Of a stretch of DNA of 64,000 nt, positions 1 to 10,153 are shown piece by piece (the stretch's first letter is position 1; every line of letters begins with the position of its first letter). The DNA is from Pseudomonas brassicacearum (lineage in GTDB: Bacteria; Pseudomonadota; Gammaproteobacteria; Pseudomonadales; Pseudomonadaceae): positions 367,167 to 431,166 of the forward strand of contig NZ_MOBJ01000003.1 of NCBI RefSeq assembly GCF_003732225.1. Reading direction: 5' to 3'. The notes under the pieces are model-generated. The model was given only the letters and a program-made list of their open reading frames with translations, was not told the DNA's origin and ran no database searches. Both the position numbers and the translations under genes were made by a program.

Positions 1-1314
<1,314 letters not shown>

Positions 1315-1315
1315 G

Positions 1316-2026
1316 TTGGCTGCCAAGAAAAAACCAGCACCAAAGCGTGGCGCCAGCCGTTACCAAGCTCCTGCAAAAAAGCCGATTCCGGGATGGCTGT
1401 GGATGGCCATCGGCCTGACCGTGGGTGCATTCATCGTATTCCTGATGAAGCTGGAGCCGGGTAAAAGCAGCGAAAGCGTCAAACGCGAGAAAGTGGAGCA
1501 ACAAAAAGCCACCAAGATCGCCGAGGCCAACAAGACCCCGCCGAGCCCGACGCAACCAGTGAAGCCGAAATACGACTTCTATACCTTGCTGCCGGAATCG
1601 GAGGTCATCGTGCCGCCGGATGCGGTGCCGGAGAAAACCCTGCCGACGCCGCAGACCGCACCTGTTGCGCCTGTTGCGCCGGTAACGCCGGCAGAAGCGG
1701 CGAAGATCGACACTGCACGCGCTCAGGCAGCCCTGAGCGGCGTCACTCCGCCGCCAGCACCACCAGTGGCGAAAGCCGCGCCAGTGACCAAGTTCTTCCT
1801 GCAAGCGGGCTCGTTCCGCAAGCAAGCTGATGCCGACAAGGTCCGCGCGCAGATCATTCTGCTCGGCCAGGCGGTTTCGGTAGAGTCCGGCACGGTGAAG
1901 GACGAAACCTGGTTCCGCGTACTGGTCGGCCCGTTCAGCAACCGCGAACAGCTGACCACCGCACAGAAACAACTGGCCGGCAGCGGTTTCAGCAACCTGT
2001 TGTTACAACAACGCCAAAGCCGCTGA
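1316..2026 (+). CDS. SPOR-domain membrane protein (FtsN-like)
   Basis: A 236-residue bitopic inner-membrane protein. It has a short Lys/Pro-rich cytoplasmic tail (about residues 1-24), one transmembrane helix (about 25-45, GWLWMAIGLTVGAFIVFLM), a charged then Pro/Ala/Val-rich periplasmic linker (about 50-155) and a C-terminal SPOR domain (about 158-234, starting KFFLQAGSFRKQADADKV). SPOR domains bind denuded septal peptidoglycan, so a role near the division site is expected. It resembles FtsN in architecture, and argS followed by a SPOR gene is a conserved Pseudomonas arrangement. The start is TTG, one base after the argS stop, with GGAG at 1302-1305 inside argS as ribosome-binding site. Whether it is the essential FtsN or a paralogue cannot be decided from sequence alone. 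Confidence 0.87.
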   Translation: MAAKKKPAPKRGASRYQAPAKKPIPGWLWMAIGLTVGAFIVFLMKLEPGKSSESVKREKVEQQKATKIAEANKTPPSPTQPVKPKYDFYTLLPESEVIVPPDAVPEKTLPTPQTAPVAPVAPVTPAEAAKIDTARAQAALSGVTPPPAPPVAKAAPVTKFFLQAGSFRKQADADKVRAQIILLGQAVSVESGTVKDETWFRVLVGPFSNREQLTTAQKQLAGSGFSNLLLQQRQSR

Positions 2027-2064
2027 TCAGCTGCCACCGCAGCTCCGCGGAGACACAAATCCCC

Positions 2065-2167
2065 GTAGGAGCTGCCGCAGGCTGCGATCTTTTCAGAGTC
2101 TCAGGATGATTGTCAGGACAAGAGCCAACAGCAGGATCAACAGATCGCAGCCTTCGGCAGCTCCTAC
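2065..2167. repeat. REP family B doublet (forward...reverse)
   Basis: Two inverted copies of a REP element with core AGCTGCCGCAGGCTGCGATC: forward at 2065-2093 and reverse at 2142-2167, separated by 48 bases. It lies between the SPOR gene and hslV. Related pairs occur at 18295-18363, 23333-23403 and 42553-42654. Confidence 0.85.
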
Positions 2168-2258
2168 GCCGCTTGTCCCCTGCAGTTGAAAAACGCTCCA
2201 CCACCCCCATATGAGTTTGCATAAGGCATTTTCGCCCCGCTGCGTGGAGACTCTTCCC

Positions 2259-2789
2259 TTGACCACCATCGTTTCAGTTCGCCGCCACGGCAAAGTCGTC
2301 ATGGGCGGCGACGGCCAGGTTTCTCTCGGCAATACCGTGATGAAAGGCAACGCGAAGAAAGTTCGCCGCCTGTACCACGGCCAGGTCATCGCCGGTTTTG
2401 CTGGCGCCACCGCTGACGCCTTTACCCTCTTCGAACGTTTCGAAGGCCAGCTTGAGAAGCACCAGGGCCACCTGGTTCGCGCCGCCGTCGAACTCGCCAA
2501 AGAATGGCGCACCGACCGCTCCCTCAGCCGCCTCGAAGCGATGCTTGCGGTCGCCAACAAAGACGCTTCCCTGATCATCACCGGCAACGGCGATGTGGTC
2601 GAACCCGAAGAAGGCCTGATCGCCATGGGTTCCGGCGGCGGCTACGCTCAGGCCGCCGCCAGCGCCCTGCTGAAGAAAACCGATCTGTCGGCCCGGGAAA
2701 TCGTCGAAACCGCCTTGGGCATCGCCGGCGACATTTGTGTCTTCACCAACCACAACATCACCATTGAGGAGCAGGACCTCAGCGAATAA
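2259..2789 (+). CDS. hslV: ATP-dependent protease subunit HslV (ClpQ)
   Basis: Proteolytic subunit of the two-component HslUV (ClpYQ) protease, an N-terminal-threonine peptidase that forms a double hexamer in the cytoplasm. The protein begins (M)[20 protein letters not shown]. Thr at position 2 becomes the catalytic N-terminal nucleophile after removal of the initiator residue, and GDGQVSLG is a family signature. The start is the TTG at 2259, giving 176 residues, the normal length. The frame is open upstream to an ATG at 2211, but that would add 16 residues before the nucleophile and make an inactive N-terminus, so it is rejected. hslU follows 57 bases downstream, the usual order. Confidence 0.96.
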   Translation: MTTIVSVRRHGKVVMGGDGQVSLGNTVMKGNAKKVRRLYHGQVIAGFAGATADAFTLFERFEGQLEKHQGHLVRAAVELAKEWRTDRSLSRLEAMLAVANKDASLIITGNGDVVEPEEGLIAMGSGGGYAQAAASALLKKTDLSAREIVETALGIAGDICVFTNHNITIEEQDLSE

Positions 2790-2846
2790 GCCTGTTTCGG
2801 CCATCACGCCACGGCATTCATTCTTGCTTGAGGACCACCCATTACC

Positions 2847-4187
2847 ATGCCAATGACTCCCCGCGAAATCGTCCATGAACTCAGTCGCCATATCATCGGC
2901 CAGGACGATGCCAAGCGCGCCGTCGCCATCGCCCTGCGTAACCGCTGGCGCCGGATGCAGTTGCCTGAAGAGCTGCGCGTTGAAGTAACACCAAAGAACA
3001 TCCTGATGATCGGCCCGACCGGTGTCGGTAAAACCGAAATCGCCCGTCGCCTGGCCAAACTCGCCAACGCGCCGTTCATCAAGGTCGAAGCGACCAAGTT
3101 CACCGAAGTCGGTTATGTCGGCCGTGACGTCGAGTCGATCATTCGTGACCTGGCCGATGCGGCGATCAAGCTGCTGCGCGAACAGGAAATGATCAAGGTT
3201 CGCCATCGCGCCGAAGACGCCGCCGAAGAGCGCATCCTCGACGCACTGCTGCCACCGGCACGCATGGGCTTCAGCAACGAAGACGCCGCGCCGGCCCAGG
3301 ATTCCAACACCCGCCAACTGTTCCGCAAGCGTCTGCGCGAAGGTCAGCTGGATGACAAGGAGATCGAAATCGAAGTCGCCGAAGTGTCCGGCGTCGATAT
3401 CTCCGCGCCACCGGGCATGGAAGAAATGACCAACCAGTTGCAGAGCCTGTTCGCCAACATGGGCAAGGGCAAGCGCAAGAGTCGCAAGCTCAAGGTCAAG
3501 GAAGCGCTGCGGCTGGTGCGCGACGAAGAAGCCAGCCGCCTGGTCAATGACGAAGAGCTCAAGGCCAAAGCCCTGGAAGCGGTCGAACAACACGGCATTG
3601 TGTTCATCGACGAAATCGACAAGGTCGCCAAGCGTGGCAATTCCGGCGGTATCGACGTATCCCGCGAAGGCGTACAGCGCGACTTGCTGCCGCTGATCGA
3701 AGGCTGCACGGTCAACACCAAACTGGGCATGGTCAAAACCGACCACATCCTGTTCATCGCCTCCGGTGCGTTCCACCTGAGCAAGCCGAGTGATCTGGTG
3801 CCCGAGCTGCAAGGTCGTCTGCCGATCCGCGTCGAACTCAAGGCCCTGACCCCGGAAGACTTCGAGCGCATCCTCAGCGAGCCGCACGCATCGTTGACCG
3901 AGCAATACCGTGAGCTGCTGAAAACCGAAGGCGTGACCATCGAGTTCCTGCCGGACGGTATCAAGCGCGTGGCAGAGATCGCCTGGCAGGTGAACGAGAA
4001 GACCGAGAACATCGGTGCCCGTCGCCTGCATACCCTGCTCGAGCGTCTGCTCGAAGAGGTGTCGTTCAGCGCCAGCGATCTGGCCAGCACTCACAGTGAA
4101 GAGCCGATCCGCATCGACGCTGACTACGTCAACAGCCACCTCGGTGAATTGGCACAGAACGAAGACCTGTCCCGTTATATCCTGTAG
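2847..4187 (+). CDS. hslU: ATP-dependent protease ATPase subunit HslU (ClpY)
   Basis: AAA+ unfoldase that recognises and threads substrates into HslV. It is 446 residues, full length for the family. It starts [19 protein letters not shown] and has Walker A at about 57-64 (GPTGVGKT), followed by a long inserted I-domain (about 110-235, charged and variable). Walker B is [11 protein letters not shown] at about 253, and sensor/arginine-finger elements are present ([28 protein letters not shown]). The C-terminus ..SRYIL is the conserved tail that docks into HslV pockets. ATG 2847 is chosen because GAGGA at 2830-2834 precedes it. It forms an operon with hslV, a heat-shock gene pair in related bacteria; no sigma-32 promoter was identified here. 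Confidence 0.97.
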   Translation: MPMTPREIVHELSRHIIGQDDAKRAVAIALRNRWRRMQLPEELRVEVTPKNILMIGPTGVGKTEIARRLAKLANAPFIKVEATKFTEVGYVGRDVESIIRDLADAAIKLLREQEMIKVRHRAEDAAEERILDALLPPARMGFSNEDAAPAQDSNTRQLFRKRLREGQLDDKEIEIEVAEVSGVDISAPPGMEEMTNQLQSLFANMGKGKRKSRKLKVKEALRLVRDEEASRLVNDEELKAKALEAVEQHGIVFIDEIDKVAKRGNSGGIDVSREGVQRDLLPLIEGCTVNTKLGMVKTDHILFIASGAFHLSKPSDLVPELQGRLPIRVELKALTPEDFERILSEPHASLTEQYRELLKTEGVTIEFLPDGIKRVAEIAWQVNEKTENIGARRLHTLLERLLEEVSFSASDLASTHSEEPIRIDADYVNSHLGELAQNEDLSRYIL

Positions 4188-4212
4188 GTCATTTCTACTG
4201 TGGTACGGGACC

Positions 4213-4302
4213 TGTGGGAGCGAGCTTGCTCGCGATGAGGCCATAACGTTCAACATTGATGTTGAATGTCACACCGCCATCGCGAGCAAGCTCGCTCCCA
4301 CA
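4213..4302. repeat. REPIN, family A (forward...reverse, 42-nt spacer)
   Basis: Forward REP with core GGAGCGAGCTTGCTCGCGAT at 4213-4236 and its inverted copy at 4279-4302, 90 bases in total. The inner 42 bases contain a 'ttcaacattgatgttgaat'-type sequence shared by other members. It lies between hslU and the DUF971 gene. Confidence 0.92.
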
Positions 4303-4333
4303 AGGGCCTTCACAATGACGGACTACCGGCCCC

Positions 4334-4714
4334 ATGACGACCAAACTCCCCACCGATATCAAACTGCACAAAGCCTCGAAAACCCTGGAGCTGAAATACG
4401 CGCCCGACGAGGTCTATCACCTGAGCGCAGAATTTTTGCGCGTGCACTCTCCTTCCGCCGAGGTCCAGGGCCATGGCAAACCTATCCTGCAATTTGGCAA
4501 GATCGGCGTAGGCCTGAACAAGGTCGAACCGGCCGGTCAGTACGCACTGAAATTGACCTTCGATGACGGCCATGACAGCGGCCTGTTCACCTGGGAATAT
4601 CTGTACCAGCTGGCGCGACGATATGACGCACTCTGGGACGACTATCTTGCCGAGCTCAAAGCCGCCGGAAAAACCCGCGACCCAAACGAGTCTGTCGTCA
4701 AGCTGATGCTCTAG
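4334..4714 (+). CDS. DUF971 (gamma-butyrobetaine hydroxylase-like N-terminal domain) protein
   Basis: A 126-residue protein consisting of a single DUF971 / GBBH-like N-terminal domain: DIKLHKASKTLELKYAPDE near the N-terminus, then YHLSAEFLRVHSPSAEVQGHG, then DDGHDSGLFTWEYLYQLA. In 2-oxoglutarate oxygenases this domain precedes the catalytic domain and can carry a zinc site. Stand-alone versions are common in proteobacteria and have been linked to Fe-S cluster assembly, but no function is established for this one. It sits between hslU and phaC1, a conserved Pseudomonas neighbourhood. A REPIN separates it from hslU and 259 bases of promoter region follow it. The ATG at 4334 fits the family N-terminus. 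Confidence 0.85.
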   Translation: MTTKLPTDIKLHKASKTLELKYAPDEVYHLSAEFLRVHSPSAEVQGHGKPILQFGKIGVGLNKVEPAGQYALKLTFDDGHDSGLFTWEYLYQLARRYDALWDDYLAELKAAGKTRDPNESVVKLML

Positions 4715-4812
4715 ATCAGGGTTTTCGCTCTTTAGAGGGCATTTTCTAATTTCATCTGATTGAATGCTGGGCCGCGATGCCGAGGATCGGCCCGCTTGCG
4801 AAAAAAATTAAA

Positions 4813-4897
4813 CTCGGGTAACCAATGGAGCTGGCAAGTTCTGTGCAGCGCTCCCTGAACTAAAAAATCAGCGTTGCGCAATTAACGGTCACCCGAG
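4813..4897. promoter_or_regulatory. Interrupted inverted repeat around the phaC1 promoter
   Basis: CTCGGGTAACC at 4813-4823 and GGTCACCCGAG at 4887-4897 are inverted repeats matching at 10 of 11 positions. They are 63 bases apart and flank the candidate -24/-12 element. The layout suggests a regulator binding on both sides of the promoter; PhaD or another regulator is possible, but no factor is identified. Confidence 0.45.
4832..4847 (+). promoter_or_regulatory. Candidate sigma-54 (-24/-12) promoter of phaC1
   Basis: TGGCAAGTTCTGTGCA has the GG-N10-GC spacing of RpoN promoters: TGGCA matches the -24 box, while the -12 box is GTGC rather than TTGC. It lies 127 bases upstream of the phaC1 ATG. 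RpoN-type promoters have been proposed for phaC1 in other pseudomonads. A weak sigma-70 alternative is TTGCGA (4796-4801) with TAACCA (4819-4824), 17-base spacing. Confidence 0.5.
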
Positions 4898-4973
4898 CAG
4901 TAGTACCTGGCATTTGCTGTGTGACTGCACAGCAGGCCTCAGGTACTCGTCTCAGGACAATGGAGCGTCGTAG

Positions 4974-6653
4974 ATGAGTAACAAGAATAACGATGACCTG
5001 AAATATCAAGCCTCGGAAAATACCCTGGGGCTAAATCCGGTCATCGGCTTGCGTCGAAAGGATCTGCTTACCTCTGCCCGCATGGTGCTGACCCAGGCCA
5101 TCAAACAACCCATCCATAGCGTCAAGCATGTCGCGCACTTTGGCATTGAGCTCAAGAACGTGATGCTCGGTAGATCCGAGTTGCAACCGGAAAGCGATGA
5201 CCGTCGCTTCAACGATCCGGCGTGGAGTCAGAACCCGCTCTACAAACGTTATCTGCAAACTTACCTGGCGTGGCGCAAGGAACTCCACGACTGGATCGGC
5301 GACAGCAAACTGTCCGAGCAGGACATCGCCCGCGCGCACTTCGTGATCACCCTGATGACCGAAGCCATGGCCCCGACCAACAGCGCGGCCAACCCTGCTG
5401 CCGTCAAACGCTTCTTCGAAACCGGCGGCAAAAGCCTGCTCGACGGCCTCTCTCACCTGGCCAAGGATCTGGTGCACAACGGCGGCATGCCAAGCCAGGT
5501 CAACATGGGCGCCTTCGAGGTAGGCAAGAGCCTGGGCACCACCGAAGGCGCGGTGGTTTTCCGCAACGATGTACTGGAGCTGATCCAGTACCGGCCAATC
5601 ACTGAACAAGTATTCGAACGCCCACTGCTGGTGGTGCCACCACAGATCAACAAGTTCTACGTTTTCGACCTGAGCCCGGACAAAAGCCTGGCGCGCTTCT
5701 GCCTGCGCAACAACGTGCAGACTTTCATCGTCAGCTGGCGCAACCCGACCAAGGCTCAACGTGAATGGGGCCTGTCGACCTACATCGAAGCGCTCAAGGA
5801 AGCGGTCGATGTGGTCACCGCGATCACCGGCAGCAAAGACGTGAACATGCTCGGCGCCTGCTCCGGCGGCATCACCTGCACCGCACTACTGGGTCACTAC
5901 GCAGCGATCGGCGAGAAGAAGGTCAACGCCCTGACCCTGCTGGTCAGCGTGCTCGACACCACCCTTGATTCCCAGGTCGCGCTGTTCGTCGACGAACAAA
6001 CCCTCGAAGCCGCCAAGCGCCATTCCTATCAGGCCGGTGTGCTCGAAGGTCGCGACATGGCCAAGGTCTTCGCCTGGATGCGCCCCAACGACCTGATCTG
6101 GAACTACTGGGTCAACAACTACCTGTTGGGCAACGAGCCGCCGGTCTTCGACATTCTGTTCTGGAACAACGACACCACCCGGTTGCCTGCGGCGTTCCAC
6201 GGCGACCTGATCGAATTGTTCAAAAACAACCCACTGATCCGTCCCGATGCACTGGAAGTGTGCGGCACGCCCATCGACCTCAAGCAGGTCACGGCCGACG
6301 TCTACTCCCTGGCGGGTACCAACGACCACATCACACCGTGGAAGTCGTGCTACAAGTCGGCACAACTGTTCGGCGGCAAGGTCGAATTCGTGCTGTCCAG
6401 CAGCGGCCATATCCAGAGCATTCTGAACCCGCCGGGCAACCCGAAATCCCGTTACATGACCAGCACCGACATGCCGACCCATGCCAACGACTGGCTAGAA
6501 AACTCAACCAAGCACACTGACTCCTGGTGGCTGCACTGGCAGGCCTGGCAGGCCGAGCGTTCGGGCAAACTGAAAAAAGCCCCGACCGTACTCGGCAACA
6601 AGACCTATGCGGCAGGTGAGGCATCGCCGGGAACATACGTGCATGAACGCTAA
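4974..6653 (+). CDS. phaC1: Class II poly(3-hydroxyalkanoate) polymerase 1
   Basis: Polymerises (R)-3-hydroxyacyl-CoA (C6-C14) into medium-chain-length PHA at the surface of cytoplasmic granules. It has 559 residues, the standard class II length. An N-terminal PhaC domain is followed by an alpha/beta-hydrolase core. The lipase-like box is GACSGG with catalytic Cys296; Asp451 (in GTNDHITPW) and His479 (in SSGHIQS) complete the triad. The WRNPTKAQREWGL and FAWMRPNDLIWNYW blocks are typical of the family. The start at 4974 gives MSNKNNDDLKYQ. Codons 3-6 contain overlapping AANAANAA motifs (4980-4990), the kind bound by Hfq/Crc. First gene of phaC1-Z-C2-D; a REPIN separates it from phaZ. Confidence 0.98.
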   Translation: MSNKNNDDLKYQASENTLGLNPVIGLRRKDLLTSARMVLTQAIKQPIHSVKHVAHFGIELKNVMLGRSELQPESDDRRFNDPAWSQNPLYKRYLQTYLAWRKELHDWIGDSKLSEQDIARAHFVITLMTEAMAPTNSAANPAAVKRFFETGGKSLLDGLSHLAKDLVHNGGMPSQVNMGAFEVGKSLGTTEGAVVFRNDVLELIQYRPITEQVFERPLLVVPPQINKFYVFDLSPDKSLARFCLRNNVQTFIVSWRNPTKAQREWGLSTYIEALKEAVDVVTAITGSKDVNMLGACSGGITCTALLGHYAAIGEKKVNALTLLVSVLDTTLDSQVALFVDEQTLEAAKRHSYQAGVLEGRDMAKVFAWMRPNDLIWNYWVNNYLLGNEPPVFDILFWNNDTTRLPAAFHGDLIELFKNNPLIRPDALEVCGTPIDLKQVTADVYSLAGTNDHITPWKSCYKSAQLFGGKVEFVLSSSGHIQSILNPPGNPKSRYMTSTDMPTHANDWLENSTKHTDSWWLHWQAWQAERSGKLKKAPTVLGNKTYAAGEASPGTYVHER

Positions 6654-6672
6654 CTGACACACCGCGACCTCA

Positions 6673-6762
6673 TGTGGGAGCGAGCTTGCTCGCGATGACG
6701 GCGTCACCTTCGGCCAATTTGCTGACTGACACACCGCTATCGCGAGCAAGCTCGCTCCCACA
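6673..6762. repeat. REPIN, family A (forward...reverse, 42-nt spacer), phaC1-phaZ gap
   Basis: Forward REP at 6673-6696 and reverse REP at 6739-6762, 90 bases in total. It occupies most of the 159-base phaC1-phaZ gap and could fold into a long hairpin in the polycistronic mRNA, affecting the ratio of synthase to depolymerase. Confidence 0.92.
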
Positions 6763-6812
6763 GAGGACGAGCAAGCATTAGCGACAACGACCCAACCCAC
6801 AGGGCCTGAAGC

Positions 6813-7670
6813 ATGCCGCAACCGTTCATATTTCGTACCGTCGACCTGGATGGTCAAACCATCCGCACCGCAGTACGCCCCGGCAAGCCTCACTTGACGC
6901 CCTTGCTGATTTTCAATGGCATCGGCGCCAACCTGGAGCTGGTGTTTCCGTTCGTCCAGGCGCTGGACCCGGACCTGGAAGTGATCGCCTTCGACGTCCC
7001 CGGTGTCGGTGGCTCATCAACACCTAACCACCCTTATCGCTTTCCTGGCCTGGCCAAGCTGACCACACGGATGCTCGACTACCTCGATTACGGGCAAGTC
7101 AACGTGGTGGGTGTTTCCTGGGGCGGGGCGCTCGCCCAACAGTTCGCCTTCGACTACCCCGAGCGCTGCAAGAAGCTCGTTTTGGCGGCGACGGCGGCGG
7201 GCATGGTGATGGTGCCGGGCAAACCGAAAGTGCTGTGGATGATGGCAAGCCCAAGACGTTACATTCAGCCATCCCACGTGATTCGCATTGCGCCGCTGAT
7301 CTACGGTGGTTCGTTCCGCCGGGATCCGAACCTGGCGGCGGAGCACGCGAGCAAAGTGCGTTCGGCGGGTAAGCTCGGCTACTACTGGCAGCTGTTCGCG
7401 GGCCTGGGCTGGACCAGTATTCACTGGCTGCACAAAATCAACCAGCCGACCCTGGTACTGGCCGGCGATGATGACCCGCTCATTCCGCTGATCAATATGC
7501 GCATACTCGCCTGGCGTATTCCCAATGCCCAGCTACACATAATCGACGACGGTCATTTATTCCTGATCACCCGGGCCGAGGCCGTCGCACCGATCATCAT
7601 GAAATTTCTCCAGGAAGAACGCCAACGGGCAGTGATGCATCCGCACCCGGCGTCGTTCGGCGGCACATAA
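6813..7670 (+). CDS. phaZ: Intracellular mcl-PHA depolymerase
   Basis: Serine hydrolase that releases 3-hydroxy acids from stored PHA granules, making turnover possible. It has 285 residues, nearly identical in size to characterised Pseudomonas PhaZ. It is an alpha/beta-hydrolase: oxyanion region LLIFNGIGANLE near residues 31-42, nucleophile Ser102 in GVSWGG, Asp221 in AGDDDPLIP and His248 in DDGHLF. All three triad positions match those published for the family. A lid region lies around residues 125-205. It sits between the two synthase genes; phaC2 begins 114 bases downstream. The absence of a signal peptide fits an intracellular, granule-bound enzyme. Confidence 0.97.
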   Translation: MPQPFIFRTVDLDGQTIRTAVRPGKPHLTPLLIFNGIGANLELVFPFVQALDPDLEVIAFDVPGVGGSSTPNHPYRFPGLAKLTTRMLDYLDYGQVNVVGVSWGGALAQQFAFDYPERCKKLVLAATAAGMVMVPGKPKVLWMMASPRRYIQPSHVIRIAPLIYGGSFRRDPNLAAEHASKVRSAGKLGYYWQLFAGLGWTSIHWLHKINQPTLVLAGDDDPLIPLINMRILAWRIPNAQLHIIDDGHLFLITRAEAVAPIIMKFLQEERQRAVMHPHPASFGGT

Positions 7671-7784
7671 AGTACTACGTACGTCGACAGGAGTGTCGAG
7701 AGCCGCAAGGGAGGTCCGGAGCGACTATGGTGTCTATTCGGAATTGATGTACTTGTTGATGGCTTGACGAAGGAGTGTTGACTC

Positions 7785-9467
7785 ATGCGAGACAAAAAAG
7801 CGCCGGGCGCCTTTCCCCCACCCGCCGCATTCATCAATGCTCAGAGTGCGATCACCGGTCTGCGCGGCCGGGACCTGCTCTCGACTCTGCGCAGCGTCGC
7901 CGCCCATGGCTTGCGCCACCCGGTACAGAGTGCCAAACACGCACTGGCATTGGGCGGGCAACTGGGCCGGGTGCTACTGGGCGAGACCCTGCACCAGCCC
8001 AACCCTTCGGACAGCCGCTTCGCCGACCCGAGCTGGGCCCTCAATCCGTTTTACCGGCGCGGTCTTCAGGCCTACTTGAGCTGGCAGAAACAGGTCAAAA
8101 AATGGATCGATGAAAGCGGCATGTCCGCGGATGACCGTGCACGCGCGCAATTTGCCTTTACCCTGCTCAACGATGCCGTCTCGCCTTCCAATACCTTACT
8201 CAACCCGCTGGCGGTCAAGGAGCTGTTCAACTCTGGCGGCCAGAGTCTGGTGCGTGGTCTCAGCCATCTGTTCGACGACCTGATGCACAACAACGGCCTG
8301 CCCAGCCAGGTCACCAAGCATGCTTTCGAGGTCGGCAAAACGGTTGCCACCACCACCGGCGCGGTGGTGTTTCGCAACGAATTGCTGGAGCTGATCCAGT
8401 ACAAGCCGATGAGCGAAAAGCAGTACGCCAAACCGCTGCTCGTGGTGCCGCCGCAGATCAACAAGTACTACATTTTCGACTTGAGCCCGCACAACAGCTT
8501 CGTCCAGTTTGCGCTGAAGAACGGCCTGCAAGTGTTCATGATCAGCTGGCGCAACCCGGATGTGCGCCATCGCGAATGGGGCCTGTCGAGTTATGTCGAA
8601 GCGGTGGAAGAGGCGCTGAATGTCTGCCGGGCGATCACCGGCAGCCGCGAGGTCAACCTGATGGGCGCCTGCGCCGGGGGCCTGACCATCGCCGCCTTAC
8701 AAGGACATCTGCAAGCCAAACGACAACTGCGGCGGGTCGCCAGCGCGACCTATCTGGTCAGCCTGCTCGACAGTCAACTGGAAAGCCCGGCGACCCTGTT
8801 CGCCGACGAGCAGACCCTGGAGGCGGCCAAGCGTCGCTCCTATCAAAAAGGCGTGCTCGAAGGCCGCGACATGGCCAAGGTCTTTGCCTGGATGCGCCCC
8901 AACGACCTGATCTGGAACTACTGGGTCAACAACTACCTGTTGGGCAAAGAGCCGCCAGCGTTCGACATTCTCTACTGGAACAACGACAACACTCGCCTGC
9001 CGGCAGCCTTTCACGGCGACCTGCTGGATTTCTTCAAGCACAACCCGTTGACCCATCCTGGCGGACTGGAGGTCTGCGGCACGCCGATCGACTTGCAGAA
9101 GGTCAACGTCGACAGCTTTAGCGTCGCCGGGATCAACGATCACATCACGCCTTGGGACGCGGTGTACCGCTCGACACTGCTGCTGGGGGGTGAACGACGC
9201 TTCGTGCTGTCCAACAGTGGTCACGTGCAGAGCATTCTCAATCCACCGAGCAACCCCAAGGCCAACTATGTCGACAACCCGAAACTGAGCAGCGATCCAC
9301 GGGCCTGGTACTACGACGCCAAACATGTCGACGGCAGTTGGTGGACCCAATGGCTGGGCTGGATTCAGGAACGTTCCGGTACTCAACACGAAACCCTGAT
9401 GGCCCTCGGCAACCAGAACTATCCACCGATGGAGGCGGCGCCAGGCACTTACGTGCGCGTACGCTGA
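7785..9467 (+). CDS. phaC2: Class II poly(3-hydroxyalkanoate) polymerase 2
   Basis: Second mcl-PHA synthase of the cluster, 560 residues, clearly paralogous to PhaC1 along its whole length. The N-terminus differs (MRDKKAPGAFPPPAAF). The catalytic triad is complete: Cys296 in GACAGG, Asp452 in GINDHITPW and His480 in SNSGHVQS. Shared blocks include VVPPQINKYYIFDLSP and FAWMRPNDLIWNYW. PhaC1 and PhaC2 of pseudomonads differ in expression and in preference for side-chain length; which one dominates here cannot be read from sequence. The ATG at 7785 is preceded by AAGGAG (7769-7774) at a normal distance. phaD follows after 62 bases. Confidence 0.97.
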   Translation: MRDKKAPGAFPPPAAFINAQSAITGLRGRDLLSTLRSVAAHGLRHPVQSAKHALALGGQLGRVLLGETLHQPNPSDSRFADPSWALNPFYRRGLQAYLSWQKQVKKWIDESGMSADDRARAQFAFTLLNDAVSPSNTLLNPLAVKELFNSGGQSLVRGLSHLFDDLMHNNGLPSQVTKHAFEVGKTVATTTGAVVFRNELLELIQYKPMSEKQYAKPLLVVPPQINKYYIFDLSPHNSFVQFALKNGLQVFMISWRNPDVRHREWGLSSYVEAVEEALNVCRAITGSREVNLMGACAGGLTIAALQGHLQAKRQLRRVASATYLVSLLDSQLESPATLFADEQTLEAAKRRSYQKGVLEGRDMAKVFAWMRPNDLIWNYWVNNYLLGKEPPAFDILYWNNDNTRLPAAFHGDLLDFFKHNPLTHPGGLEVCGTPIDLQKVNVDSFSVAGINDHITPWDAVYRSTLLLGGERRFVLSNSGHVQSILNPPSNPKANYVDNPKLSSDPRAWYYDAKHVDGSWWTQWLGWIQERSGTQHETLMALGNQNYPPMEAAPGTYVRVR

Positions 9468-9529
9468 ACTCTCCCCGTGCCACGGCCGCAAGTGTCGGCC
9501 GTGGCCTGACGAATCACTAAGAAGACTGG

Positions 9530-10150
9530 ATGAAAACCCGCGACCGGATTCTTGAATGCGCCTTGCTGCTGTTCAATCAAAAGGGCGAGCCGAATGTTTC
9601 CACCATGGAAGTTGCCAATGAGTTGGGGATCAGCCCCGGCAACCTCTACTACCATTTTCACGGTAAGGAGCCGCTGATTCTCGGACTGTTCGAGCGTTTT
9701 CAAAGCGAATTGACGCCGCTGCTCGACCCACCGTCGGACGTGCGACTGGCACCGGAAGATTACTGGCTGTTCCTGCACCTGATCGTCGAACGCCTGGCGC
9801 ACTACCGCTTCCTGTTCCAGGACCTGTCGAACCTGGCCGGACGCTTGCCGAAACTGGCCAAGGGCATCCGTAATCTGCTCAATTCCCTCAAGCGCACACT
9901 GGCCTCGTTGCTGGCCCAGTTGAAGGCTCAGGGGCAGCTGGTCAGCGACACCCAGGCACTCGGGCAACTGGTGGAACAGATCACCATGACCTTGCTGTTT
10001 TCCCTGGACTATCAGCGGATTCTCGACCGCGAAGGCGAAGTGCGAGTGGTGGTCTACCAAGTCATGATGCTGGTGGCGCCGCACCTGCTACCACCGGCAA
10101 AAACCGCGACCGAGCAGTTGGCGTTGCAGTATCTGGAAGAGCACGAATAA
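9530..10150 (+). CDS. phaD: TetR-family regulator PhaD
   Basis: A 206-residue TetR-type transcription factor, known in P. putida as an activator of the pha genes that responds to a PHA-derived CoA intermediate. The N-terminal helix-turn-helix spans about residues 5-50: MKTRDRILECALLLFNQKG, then MEVANELGISPGNLYYHFHGKE. The remaining all-helical part is the ligand-binding and dimerisation domain. It is last in the phaC1-Z-C2-D operon, 62 bases after phaC2, and faces the convergent phaIF operon across a REPIN and a bidirectional terminator. Binding sites are expected upstream of phaC1 and phaI; the inverted repeat at 4813-4897 is one candidate. Confidence 0.94.
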   Translation: MKTRDRILECALLLFNQKGEPNVSTMEVANELGISPGNLYYHFHGKEPLILGLFERFQSELTPLLDPPSDVRLAPEDYWLFLHLIVERLAHYRFLFQDLSNLAGRLPKLAKGIRNLLNSLKRTLASLLAQLKAQGQLVSDTQALGQLVEQITMTLLFSLDYQRILDREGEVRVVVYQVMMLVAPHLLPPAKTATEQLALQYLEEHE

Positions 10151-10153
10151 CCC

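Noticed and set aside
2274..4256. A 660-codon open frame antisense to hslV and hslU
   Set aside because: It mirrors two well-conserved genes and runs into a REPIN; codon usage and composition are those of a shadow frame.
4796..4824. Sigma-70 promoter TTGCGA-N17-TAACCA for phaC1
   Set aside because: The -10 box matches only two of six positions; kept only as an alternative to the -24/-12 element.
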